Source: Magnolia sinica (lineage: Eukaryota > Streptophyta > Magnoliopsida > Magnoliales > Magnoliaceae). From it: DNA of 64,000 nucleotides. The notes under the pieces were generated by a model that was not told the DNA's origin, searched no databases, and saw only the letters and a program-made list of their open reading frames with translations. Each line of letters begins with the position of its first letter. The stretch's first letter is position 1. The position numbers and the translations under genes were made by a program. The stretch lies in assembly GCF_029962835.1 (NCBI RefSeq), contig NC_080578.1, positions 103,085,759-103,149,758 of the forward strand, given 5' to 3'. Below, piece by piece: positions 44,983 through 56,343 of the stretch.

Positions 44983-46270
44983 ATGTTTGAAGAAGGAAAG
45001 ACAATGATTGAAAAGTTCGATGGTTCGAACTTCGGATTCTAGTAGATGCAGATAGAAGATTACCTATATCAAAAGGATCTCTATCTTCCTCTTAGAGGAA
45101 AATCGAAGAACCAAGTGAAGATGTCCGATAGCGACTTATAAGTACTCGATAGAAAGGCTTTGGGAATGATTCGACTTTCTCTAGCGAAATCTGTTGCGTT
45201 CAACATCTGGAAGGAGAAGACCACAGAGGATTTAATGGTAGTCCTATCAAGGATGTACGAAAAAACTCTCTACTTCCAATATGGTTCTTTTAATGAAGAA
45301 CCTCTTCAATTTGAAGATGTTTGATGGTGGAAATGTGGTTGGGGCATCTTAATGAGTTGAATGCAGGCACAAGCCAGTTGGAGTTCATAGACCTTAATTT
45401 TGATGATGAAATTAGAGTTCTAATCTTATTGGTGTTACCAGATAGCTATGATATTTTTGTGGTAGCCGTGAGCAATTCTACCGGATTAGCAAAGTTAAAG
45501 TATGATGATGTTGTGAGCCTTGTTCTAAGTATGGAATCTTAGAGGAAAGCCTTGAGATCTTCAGGTGAAACATCGAGGATTGCTTTGAATACGTAAGAAA
45601 GTGGAAGAACACCAAACAGAGGAAACAGAAATCATGGTTGATTAACAAATCATCCAAGCCTTTATATGAAAAAGGTGATGGTTGCTGGAATTGCGGCAAA
45701 AAAAGGGCACATGAAGCGGGACTGTAAAGCTCTAAAGAAAAAACAAGAAAACAAGAACTAGGGGGGGTAAAGATTATGTAAACATCTTTAAAGAAAACAT
45801 TTTTGATGCCCTAATTTTATCTTTGGATATTCATAATGAATCTTGGGTAATAGATCTTGGTATCTCGTTTCATGTTACTTCAAGTAGGGATATTTTTCAT
45901 AGTTATGTGCAAGGTAATCTCAGGAAAGTCTACATGGTAGATGATGAACCTTGTTGTATTGTGGGAAATAAACTAGTCGAATGGGACAATGCTAAAGGTA
46001 AAAGATGTCAGGCATGTTCTAGATCTGAAAAAGAATTTGATTTCGGTTGGTTGACTTGCATATTCTGGACACATGATGAAATTCACTAGTGATTCGTGGA
46101 AGATCACGAAGGGGGTTATGGTAATTGTTCGGGTTAAAAAGGAAGATGCTCTTGACTTTCACCTTACAATTGGCTGTAAAACTCTCATGGTAACAGCAAA
46201 AGAACAAAGGAAGCGAGGAAAAGAACTCCCAATCATTTTGATCCAATCTGAGCAACCATATATAAATCAT
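44983..46270 (+). pseudogene. Copia gag and protease fragment
   Basis: Opens MFEEGKTMIEKFDGSNF, a typical Copia gag start. Gag continues in shifted frames (45321-45542: LRLVLLVLPDSYD-type helix region; then a CCHC knuckle CWNCGKK..GHMKRDC near 45680-45726 whose frame is broken by an A7 run). Protease region at about 45834-45990 with ESWVIDLGISFHVTSS, where a LDSGAS-type motif would be expected and the catalytic DSG is replaced (DLGIS). Integrase, RT and RNase H are absent; similarity fades by about 46250, before element D. Not functional. Confidence 0.75.
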
Positions 46271-47865
46271 TGTTAATGCTGTGACAAGACAAACCTATCA
46301 AACAGATAATGAATGAAGGGAAGAGGGAAAAAAAGTGAGCCTAATGTTGAGGGTCAAATATTGCATATTAGACCCCATTGATTGCATGGATTTACGATTA
46401 TGATATTGCTTAACGGCCTGAATTAATCGTGTTTGTAATGTAGGGTGTGTTTAAGAGCCTGGACTGAAAAAGGGTGGTAAATGCATGGATTTGACGCTCC
46501 AGAATCACCAAGGCAATGGACGGGACTCCAGGGGACCAAGATCAATACCAGAAACCCAAGAAAACCAAGAAACTGAAACTCAAGTGGCTTGGAAGACGTC
46601 CAGAAAGGAAGATCACAGGCTTCCCTCCATTCTTTCAACTCAAAACTTCATACATGGCCTGAGGACCATAAACAAACCGTACACGTCGAATCTCAGCTCC
46701 CGGATCCCTGTGGAAGTGGCTCAATAGACACTTCAGCCACTAAAATCGTGATTTGGGGCCCACTTGCTATCTGGATGTGCCTCAACTTTGCTCCCCATGA
46801 TTAAAAGGATATGAGAAAAGAGATGAACGAAACGGATCTCGCATATACATCCAAGTAGACCCACCTTGAGTGGCGTGCACATCCAGCGCACGCACACTCG
46901 CTGTGCACCGGAAGAGCTGGACCAGTCAGCAGGCGCTGACCCGATCCATCTCCTACACAGAGACAGCGCACAACCGCTGTCCGTCTGTTTTTGGCTTGTG
47001 GGCCCCACCCATTTTTCATGTTGATGATCCAAACCGTCCAAGTACTTCAGGGGGTGGCCACGACCCTTACCTACATGATATTTCGAGACCATGCAAGATT
47101 TTGCAACATCCTACCTATTAAACGTCAGATGGATGGCGAAGTAAGCAAGCTTGTGGACCACACCGATTTTCTCCAAAAAATACTCCTTCCCAGAGGGTTT
47201 TTCGTCCTGAACCTAGTGGACGGAATGGATTTCTCAAAATACATCACTGTGGGGCCCACCGACCATCACAGCGCATTCACGTGGGCTCTGTTTCGTAGCA
47301 GAGCCTGCAGTTGATCTCAGTGGGCCACCATCAGGGCCCATCAGCCTAATCGGGACCATCCACCAGAAGCCCTCACTTTCTATCATCCAATCCTAGGTGA
47401 CGGAATCCCGGAAGACAACTAATATCGGATTTCAGCCGAAAAACGGAAGATAGACGGTGCAACAAAGAAATCCGTGGGCCACACCAAGTTTAATCCGAAA
47501 CCAGCCATTCCCTCCTGGTTTTTCATTCTTCATTCAATGGACGGAGTGGATTTTCGACTCAGCCTCAATAAATGGGCCATCGCATGTAGTAGAGTCGACT
47601 TGCGGCGACTCTGTTCCGCAACAGGAAGTTGCGGTCGACTCTGGTGGGCCACCATCATCAAACCTCATGATGATCCAAGCCATTCGGATGGAGTAGGAGC
47701 GAAAACTGACCATGTAAGGGAGTTTACTCGAAGACATCCGCGGTGAACATCATCGATCACGTCTTTCTTCCGGTTGCGAAAATCTTTACTGCGTAAGCTC
47801 TTTCTGCGTAAACGGATGGGTTTCCGTTTCTAAAACAACAACCTCTCTCCACCGTCCCTAGCAAG

Positions 47866-47875
47866 GGATAAAAGG
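47866..47875 (+). promoter_or_regulatory. TATA-like box of element D 5' LTR
   Basis: GGATAAAAGG, in register with TTATAAAAGG of solo LTR C and TATAAAAGG of element B. It would start element transcription about 30 bp downstream. Confidence 0.5.
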
Positions 47876-48063
47876 GAAGAAAAGAGAGAGCTCAGGGGAA
47901 AAAGAGGAGGAATCGGAGAAGGGCAGCCTTGGAGGACGGACGGTCAGTGGAACGTGAGAGAGAGAGAAAGAGGCAGTCGTGGGTTTTTTTTCTTTTCCTT
48001 TATATTTCTTTTATTTTTTTTATTTGCTTTGTTAAAGGTTCAGCCCATTCATGTGTGGCTAAA

Positions 48064-48085
48064 CCTCTTAGCTAGGGCTAAGAGG
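48064..48085 (+). promoter_or_regulatory. Conserved LTR stem-loop
   Basis: CCTCTTAGC / TAGG loop / GCTAAGAGG, a perfect 9-bp hairpin. The same structure is in all six LTRs of this family here, with mostly wobble-type changes. Confidence 0.6.
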
Positions 48086-48756
48086 TGAAGCCTGTAGCGA
48101 TTTCATGGGAGATACTATTTCATGCTTTTAATTTAAATTCATGAACTGAATTTGATTTGTGTTGATTATTAAAGGAATGTTTTTCTTAGTCTTTAATGGT
48201 CTGTTGTGACTGAAATTACAATGGGTCTGTAATGGCTTTGAATATTTCTTTTTTCCTTTTTTGATGTTTATGATGTCAGGAAGCCCTGTTGTTCACCATC
48301 GTCTCCTGGGCATGGTTGGATGATGGTACCCTTCCTAACTTTCATGTACTGTTGACTGGTTGGTAATTAGTTTAATCTTGTTGTTTGCTTTATCTCCTGG
48401 GCATGGTTAGATGATGGAATCCATTCTAATTCATATACCTTTCATCTCTTGAAAACCAGATCAAGTAAGTTCAGCTTAAATTCCATAATTCTTGATGCAG
48501 GCATAAGATCTCTCTGATCTCTAAAAGTGGATCCTCTGAATCCCTAGTTTTCTTACCTCTGATTTCTCTTTAGTTTTAGATAATTTATTTCACAATTATT
48601 CTTAAAATTCTATTTGATTGAGACTACATCTTTTGCTAGTTCTAGATCTAGTTAGTTCCAGATCATGTACAAGTTTCAGTCCCTGTGGATTCGATCTCGG
48701 TCTTACCGAGTTTATTACTACATCACAACCCTATACTTGGGGAGTGAACAAGTTTT

Positions 48757-48775
48757 TGGCACCGTTGCCGGGGAC
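48757..48775 (+). other. Primer-binding site of element D (tRNA-Asp)
   Basis: TGGCACCGTTGCCGGGGAC, six bases after the LTR, matches the complement of the 3' end of plant tRNA-Asp (TGGCGCCGTTGCCGGGG) with one change. Athila elements commonly use tRNA-Asp. Confidence 0.75.
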
Positions 48776-49543
48776 TAACGGTTGCGATTCTCTGAAATTA
48801 ATTAGGTTTAGAATTAGTTTAATATTAGAATTTGACTAACTTTAGTTTTAGGTTTTTTGATTTCTAGAACTAACTTGTTTCCATGTTTTGTAGGATCCTG
48901 ATATAAGTTCCTAAATTGGTAATTCCTTCCTAATTTCTCTACTTTTTCCACTTTTAAAATTAGGGTTTAAATTTTAGAAATCTTCTAATTCTAGTATTTT
49001 CCTATTTGTAGGAAATAGTTTATTTTTGAAAATTTTCCTCTTTTGTTTTTAGAAACTAGGTTAGTTATTTCCCTTTTTAGGAATTAACTTTCTATTTTTA
49101 TTTTTAGTAACTTTCTAATTTTAACTCTTTTAGAATCTAATTTTGTTTCCTAATTTATTTTTAGAATTTTTGTTTAGAAACTAACCTTCCTATTTTGTAG
49201 GCCTTTAAGATAGAAATTTCTAATTCGGTAAGCTCCTTCCCTACTTTCTATTTTTCAATTCTCTTTTAGTAATTTACTTTCTACTTTAGGACTTTCCTAA
49301 ATTATTTTAAAAATTTCCACTTTCTTTTAGGAATTCCTTCTTTTAGAAATCAGTTACTGCTATCTTTCTTTTAAAGGATCGTTCTTCTCTTTTTAGAATC
49401 TAACTTATTTTGTTTTATTTTGCAGGTTTTTAACTTAGGGACTCCAATTTGGTAATTTCTTTCCAACTCTCTCTTTCTTTCTAGATTTTCTTTCCCTTTC
49501 TTAGGATTAGGTTTTGAATTTAACTGAGGGCTGTGAGTGTTTC
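48776..49543 (+). other. A/T-rich leader of element D
   Basis: Many TTTTAG(AA)/TTTCTA repeats; no frame. Same as 330-930 of element A on the minus strand. Confidence 0.7.
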
Positions 49544-52500
49544 ATGCCCAAGTGGGCCCGTGACAACACTCGACGTCTCTTGACTGAAGGAGGATTGGTT
49601 GAGGGGTTGACTATCCATCGCAGGACTAGACACCACTCAAAATTCTCTGAGTTAATTGAAGTTATGGCTGAAGACCAACCTCCTCTACTTCCACCCAGGG
49701 TGGAGGATACCCAAGATGAGAACGAGGTGCATCAGGCACCCCCGCCTCGTACTTTACGAGATTATCTACAACCGACGGGAGTGTGTACGCCCTCATGCAT
49801 GATTTTTCCTGAAAACACAGGATAAATGGACATCAAGCCAGGAGTTATCCAACTCCTTCCCAAATTCCATGGACTTGAATCAGAAAGTCCATATTTACAT
49901 TTGAAAGAGTTCGATGAGATTATAGCTACATTATGTTTTCCTAATGTATCTGAGGATACAATCAGGCTGAAACTCTTTCCTTTTTCCTTAAAAGAGAAGG
50001 CTAAGACGTGGTTACATTCACTACGTCCTAGATCCATTGGCACATGGAACGACATGTAGAGGGAATTCATAAAAAAATTCTTCCCACATCATAAAACGAT
50101 TACCCTCAGAAAAGAAATCATGAACTTTGCCCAAAAGGAAGATGAAACATTCTTCCAGTGTTGGGAAAGGTTCAAAGATTTGGTCAGTTCATGCCCACAA
50201 CACGGATTTGAAACGTGGCGCATTACAAATTTCTTCTACGATGGACTGACATCTTCCATGCGCCAAATGGTCGAGACAATGTGTAAAGGAGAGTTCATTA
50301 ATAAAGATGTTGACAAGGTATGGGATTACCTCGATAGTCTTGCTTAAAAAACACAATCATGGGATTATTACCCGAAGTCGAACACCACATCTAGGCCGAC
50401 TCAATTAAAGGAGAAAGGTGGATTATATCTCTTGAAAGAAGAAGATGATCTCAAGTGTAAAGTGACTACGCTTATAAGGAAAGTTGAGGCCACGGAAGGA
50501 AAGAAGGATAAGGTCAATGAAATTGTTTGCGGCATCTGTGATTGCAACATTCACACAACTGAAAACTGTCCTACAATACCTACCTTTCGAGGAGTGTTGA
50601 ATGAACAAGCCAATGCCGTAAACAACTATCAAAGACCTTTTACTGGACCTAACTCCAATACGTACAATCCTGGTTGGAAAAATCATCCAAACTTTAGTTG
50701 GAGGAATGGACAAACGGCTACTCCTAAAGGTTTCTTCAATCAAAATCTAAATCAAGTGAAACCTCAAGAGGAACCGGTTCAAAATTCCATACAAGAGATG
50801 GCTCAGGCAATGCGGGGAATTACAGATTTTATGCAAAAAATAGATTCTCGTATGACAGTTATAGAAAATGGGATGCTTCCTATACAACCTCTCCTCAATC
50901 CTAAATCGCAGTATAAGATTAGTGATCCCAGCTCTTCAAATCAAATGGGGCACATTAAATCCATCACCACTCTTAGGAGTGGAAAGATCATTGATAAAAC
51001 TCTTTCGGTTAGGCCCGAAAAACCTCAGGAACCAGAAGAGGACAACAATGATGGATCTAGTGATGCCCCACAAAAATTAGAACCGGAACTTCTAGAGAAG
51101 CCAGTTGCTCCGTTCCCCCAACGGTTGGTTTCACCAAATCCTCTCTCTAACTCTCAGGATATCCTAGAGGTGTTGAAACAAGTGAAAGTCAACATTCCTC
51201 TACTTGATGTCGTGAAACAGATTTCTTCATATGCCAAATTTCTGAAAGACTTATACACGACCAAAAGACAACAAAGTATTCAAAAGAAAATTTTCTTGAC
51301 TGAGAAAGTGAGTGTCATCCTAAAGCAAGACGTGCCACAGAAATTCAAAGATCCCGGTAGCCCAATCATATCATGTGTAATCGGGAACCATCGAATTGAT
51401 CACGCACTTCTTGACTTAGGAGCAAGCGTCAATCTGATTCCCTGCTCGGTATACAAACAGTTAAGTTTGGGTGAATTAAAACCCACCCTAACCACACTAC
51501 AACTTGTTTATCGCTCTATTCGTGTACCAAGAGGGATAATTGAGGATGTGTTGGTCCAAGTTGATAGATTTTACTACCCTGTAGATTTTATCATCCTGGA
51601 CACCGAACCCATCAATAACATAAGCACTCAGATCCCCGTCATTCTTGGCCGCCCATTCTTTGTCACTTCAAATGCAATTATCAATTGCAGGAATGGTGTC
51701 ATGACTATGTCTTTTGGGAATATGACATTGGAGTCAAACATCTTTTTCAATAACGGCAGAAACTTAGAGGATGATGACGATATCCACGACATTAACATGA
51801 TTGACTCTTTCATGGAAGATACGACACCTTTAACCTTATCCTCTGACTCTCTAGAGACGTGTCTGGCCCACTCCCATGATTTTGATGATGACATGATTAG
51901 GGAGACGTGTGCCTTGCTTGATACTACACCGGTACTTGAAGTTAACCGGTGGAGGCCATAATTTGAAGAATTGTCACAAACCGATGTAATGCCTCTACCG
52001 TCTAACCTCAAGCCGCCGAAGCTTGACCTAAAACCTTTGCCCTCTGATTTGAAATATGCCTATTTAGGTCAAGATGAGACATACCCGGTGGTGATCTCTG
52101 CCCACCTGGAGAAAGAACAGGAGAGTATACTCATATCTACTCTTATTGAGCATAAAAGAGCCCTGGGATGGACGATAGCGGACCTCAAGGGAATCGATCC
52201 CTTGATTTGTACTCACCACATATATCTTGAGGATAATGCAAAAACCGCTCGGCAACCACAACGTATACTAAATCCAAACATGAAGGAAGTGGTTAAGGCC
52301 GAGGTTCTTAAACTATTGGACGTGGGTATCATATACCCTATATCTGATAGTCAGTGGGTGAGTCCAACTCAAGTGGTCCCTAAGAAGTCCGGAATCACCA
52401 TCGTAGCCAATGCTAATAATGAACTCGTGCCAACTAGAGTCACTACTGGTTGGAGAATGTGCATTGACTACAGGAAGTTAAATACCGTCACGAGGAAAGA

Positions 52501-54922
52501 TTACTTTCCTTTACCATTCATTGATCAGATCCTGGAAAGGTTAGCTGGTCATTCCTATTATAGTTTCCTTGACGGGTATTCGGGCTACAACTAGATAGAG
52601 ATAGGCCCTGAAGACTAGGAAAAGACCACATTCACATGTCCCTACGGCACCTTTGCCTACCGAAGGATGCCATTCAGACTATGTAATACCCTTGCCACCT
52701 TTCAGCGATGTATGCTTAGTATCTTTTCTGATATGGTGGGGCAATATCTAGAGGTCTTCATGGACGACTTCTCTGTTTACGGTCCATCTTTCAGCAAGTG
52801 CTTGGAAAGTCTTAAATGTATGCTGAAAAGATGTGAAGAAAAGAACTTGGTACTTAATTGGAAGAAGTGTCATTTCATGGTTCGGAAGGGAATTGTCCTT
52901 GGGCATATCATCTCGTCCAATGGAATCGAGGTAGATAAGGCAAAAATCGATCTTATCTCTAACTTACCTCCACCCAAGAACATCAGAGACGTGCGATCCT
53001 TCTTAGGACACGCAGGATTTTACAGGCGATTCATAAAGGACTTTAGTCTCCTCTCTCGTCCTTTTTGTAATCTTCTTCAAAAGGATGCTCCGTACGAGTG
53101 GACTGAGAAATGCCAGGAAGCTTTCACCAAGCTTAAGGGCACGTTAACCACTACACCTATCATGCAGCCACCCGACTGGAGCCTTCCTTTTGAGCTTATG
53201 TGCGACGCTTCTGATTATGCTCTTGGAGCGGTTCTAGGCTAGAGAAAGGATAAGAGACCCTACGTCATCCATTACGCGAGTAGGACTCTAAATCCTGCCC
53301 AAGTGAACTACTCGACTACGGAAAAGGAACTCTTAGCCGTAGTGTTCGCCTTGGACAAATTTAGGTCCTACCTGATCGGATCCAAGATCATTATCTATAC
53401 AGATCATGCGGCACTGAAGCATCTTCTTTCTAAGAATGATTCTAAGCCCCGCCTGATACGATGGATTCTTCTACTCCAAGAATTTGATTTGGAAATTAAA
53501 GATAAAAAGGGAGTAGAAAACGTTGTGGCCGATCACCTTTCTCGCCTTAATACCTCTGATCCTCTTGAGACGACCCATATCAACGACATGTTCCCTGATG
53601 AACAACTGTTCAGAGTCTCTCATTCACCTTGGTTCGCTGATATTGCTAATTATCTTGCTACAGGTGTCACACCGACACAATGGACTACGCAAGATAAGAA
53701 GAAATTCTTCACCGAGGTGCGTAACTTTTTCTGAGATGACCCTTATTTATTTAAATATTGCTCATACCAAATTCTAAGGAGATGTGTACCAGACAATGAG
53801 CATCAGAGCGTCATCTCCTTCTGTCACTCACAGGCCTGTGGTGGTCACTTTTCTGCTAAAAAGACCACGGCCAAGATTCTGCAGTGTGGCTTTTACTGGC
53901 CCACTATATTTAGGGACACTCATGAGTTTTGCAAAGCTTGTGAGCATTGTCAGAAATTGGGAGCATTGTCCCGTCGAAATATGATGCCTTTGAATCTCAT
54001 CCTTATCATTGAAGCATTTGATTGCTGGGGCATCGATTTCATGGGACCATTCCCCCAATCATTTAGAAATCTGTATATTTTGCTCACTGTGGATTATGTC
54101 ACTAAATGGGTCGAAGCGATTCCATGTCGAACTAATGACCATCGCACGGTCATTAAATTCCTAAAAGAAAACATCCTTTCTCGATTCGAAACGCCTCGAG
54201 CCATCATTAGTGATGAGGGCTCACACTTTTGTAATAAACCATTTGAGAGCTTAATGAAGAAATACGGTATCTCTCATAAGGTGAGCACCCCGTACCACCC
54301 ACAGACAAGTGGGCAAGCTGAGATTTCTAATAGGAAAATTAAACACATTTTGGAGAAAATGGTTAACCCTGATCGTAAGGATTGGTCAATCCAATTGACC
54401 GATGCCTTATGGGCATACCGTACTGCCTTTAAAACCCCTATTGGAATGTCTCCCTTTAGACTTGTCTATGGGAAAGCTTGCCACTTGCCTGTGGAGCTGG
54501 AACATAGAGCTTACTGGGCGATCAAAAATCTTAATTTCAATCTGGACAATGTTGGCTCGCTACGCAAACTTCAACTGAATGAACTTGAGGAAATCCGGAA
54601 TGATGCGTAGGATAATTCGAGAATTTACAAGGACAAGATGATAGCATTTCATGACCAACACATATTGCGAAAATCATTCACACTTGGTCAGAAGGTCCTT
54701 TTGTACAATTCTCGATTACATCTCTTTCCGGGTAAGCTTCGATCTCGTTGGACCGGCCCTTACATTGTTGTTACTATTTTTCCTCATGGGGCCGTTGAGA
54801 TAAGAGATCCCGACAATGGCAAAGAGTTTAAAGTCAATGGACATCGATTGAAACTATTTGTCAAGAAATTTGATTCAGAGGACATGTCCATACCCCTGAC
54901 TGTTCCTGTTTACCAGGATTGA
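49544..54922 (+). pseudogene. gag-pol of Athila element D, nonsense-riddled single frame
   Basis: One reading frame runs 49544-54922, broken only by stop codons at 49823, 50057, 50345, 51959, 52592, 52616, 53240, 53732 and 54608. Order: N-terminal extension; gag with FHGLESESPYLHLKEF (about 49861); CCHC knuckle C-x2-C-x4-H-x4-C at 50528-50569; protease LLDLGASVNLIP (about 51406-51441); reverse transcriptase about 52230-53090 with catalytic FMDD at 52757-52768; RNase H about 53200-53540 (TDHAAL); integrase zinc region about 53790-53955, then core with [16 protein letters not shown] and the GQAE glutamate region (about 54025-54470). No chromodomain. Would copy and integrate the element if intact; this copy cannot make full polyprotein. 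Confidence 0.93.
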
Positions 54923-56343
54923 TCTCCTAGTCTGATGGAGGTATAGGTAGGTTTATCGCTTTCATAGGACTAGGGTAGTTGCTTTATTTTTCTGGCTGAA
55001 GACGGTAAACTTAGCGCTCCTGGGAGGCAACCCAGCTCTTCATTTCATTTCATTTTTATCATTAGTTAGTTCAATGTTTGTGGGTAACATTACTACAAAC
55101 CATCACGAGACTACAACTCGTCCACTAGGGGCAACCTAGGGGTTTAAAGGCTTGTTGCATACACTAAATGCAATCGAGAGCACCTACGAAAGTGGTATAG
55201 GTAGGATTTTATTTTTATTATTTTTGTATTGCCTTCTCTCTCGTACTGACCAACGCCCATGCTGCGATCTCTTGGAAAGTGTCTCTCGATTCATCATCCA
55301 GGTACTATCTTCTCATCACTTCATATTTACTTTTCGTTGTCCCAAGTGCATTGCATGCTCATATCTTTTACATTGAGGACAATGTATATTTTAGGTTGGG
55401 GTGGGAGATTAGGTGACCTAATCGGCATTTTCTTGGTCTTGAGCAAAAATTGTGAAAATTAATTTTTTTTTAGAAAAAAAAAATTTAGGATTTCTGATGA
55501 ATTCGAAGTGATTTTGACAGCCATCTAGGGTACTTAGAATTTCAAGATGCGTGATGTTGGTACTTTATGACTCTTGGATTCAGTTATCTATTAGATTTCA
55601 CAGTTAAATTTAAATTGTTAGTCCATAGTTAGAAGTTTTAAACATTGATTGAGTCATGATTTCACATGTCACATTTCGCTTACACATTAAGATTTCAGTT
55701 TGATACTGAAGGGTTAATTTGGTGATCAGTAAGCATGGAAGGAACCACCTTAAAAAAAAAATTTGCCGTCATGATCAATTGAAAGGAAAAGTTATCGTTG
55801 AAAGAGGTTAGGCAAGGACTCTTCACTATAGGTTTGCTCCCTATACGTGTGGATTTCCTTCCCTACGGATAATACGTAAAAAGGTTTGAGTACGCAGTCT
55901 TCACCATAGGTTTGCTCCCTATAGGTGAGGATTTGTTTTGGTATTACTTTTAATTTTTAAAAAAAAAATCATCAAAAGCTGAAGGAATGAAAAGATGATC
56001 TTCGAGGCAAGTTTTGGTTATCATGGACTCTCTTACTGGTTACCAATGATATCCTGAAACAAAGAGTTACATATTAATGTTGAAAGCCGAGATTACACTA
56101 TACACCTGTGGAACTCAGTGTTTAGGATTGTTCTAATTGAGGGACTAATACTTTGAAATTGAATATGAAATGTACCGTGTGTTTGAGTCTAGGAGAGAGT
56201 AAGGCCCAACATTCATGCAACGTAACAGTCCCGTATCTGAATTATTCTGCAAAAGTCATTCGAGTTCATACGAATTGTCCTGGAATTCTCAACTTATTTT
56301 CGCATACTTTGCTCGGGACTAGCAAAATGCTGGTTGGGGGTTG
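54923..56343 (+). other. 3' internal non-coding region of element D
   Basis: 1.4 kb without a frame over about 75 codons, so no env-like gene. It contains two ~40-bp direct repeats around CTTCAC(T/C)ATAGGTTTGCTCCCTATA (about 55819-55858 and 55898-55935). GGTTGGGGGTTG before the 3' LTR is a weak polypurine tract. Confidence 0.65.

Larger units (their letters stand above)
46345..48750 (+). repeat. 5' LTR of element D
   Basis: 2,406 bp, TGTTGAGGGTC...GGAGTGAACA. TATA-like GGATAAAAGG at 47866-47875; perfect 9-bp stem-loop CCTCTTAGC-TAGG-GCTAAGAGG at 48064-48085. Two similar blocks, CTCCTGGGCATGGTTGGATGATGG and CTCCTGGGCATGGTTAGATGATGG (about 48302 and 48391), lie in U5. Frames inside it are chance. 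Confidence 0.95.

Noticed and set aside
54923-56343. env-like gene in element D
   Set aside because: No frame above about 75 codons and no membrane segment in the expected position.
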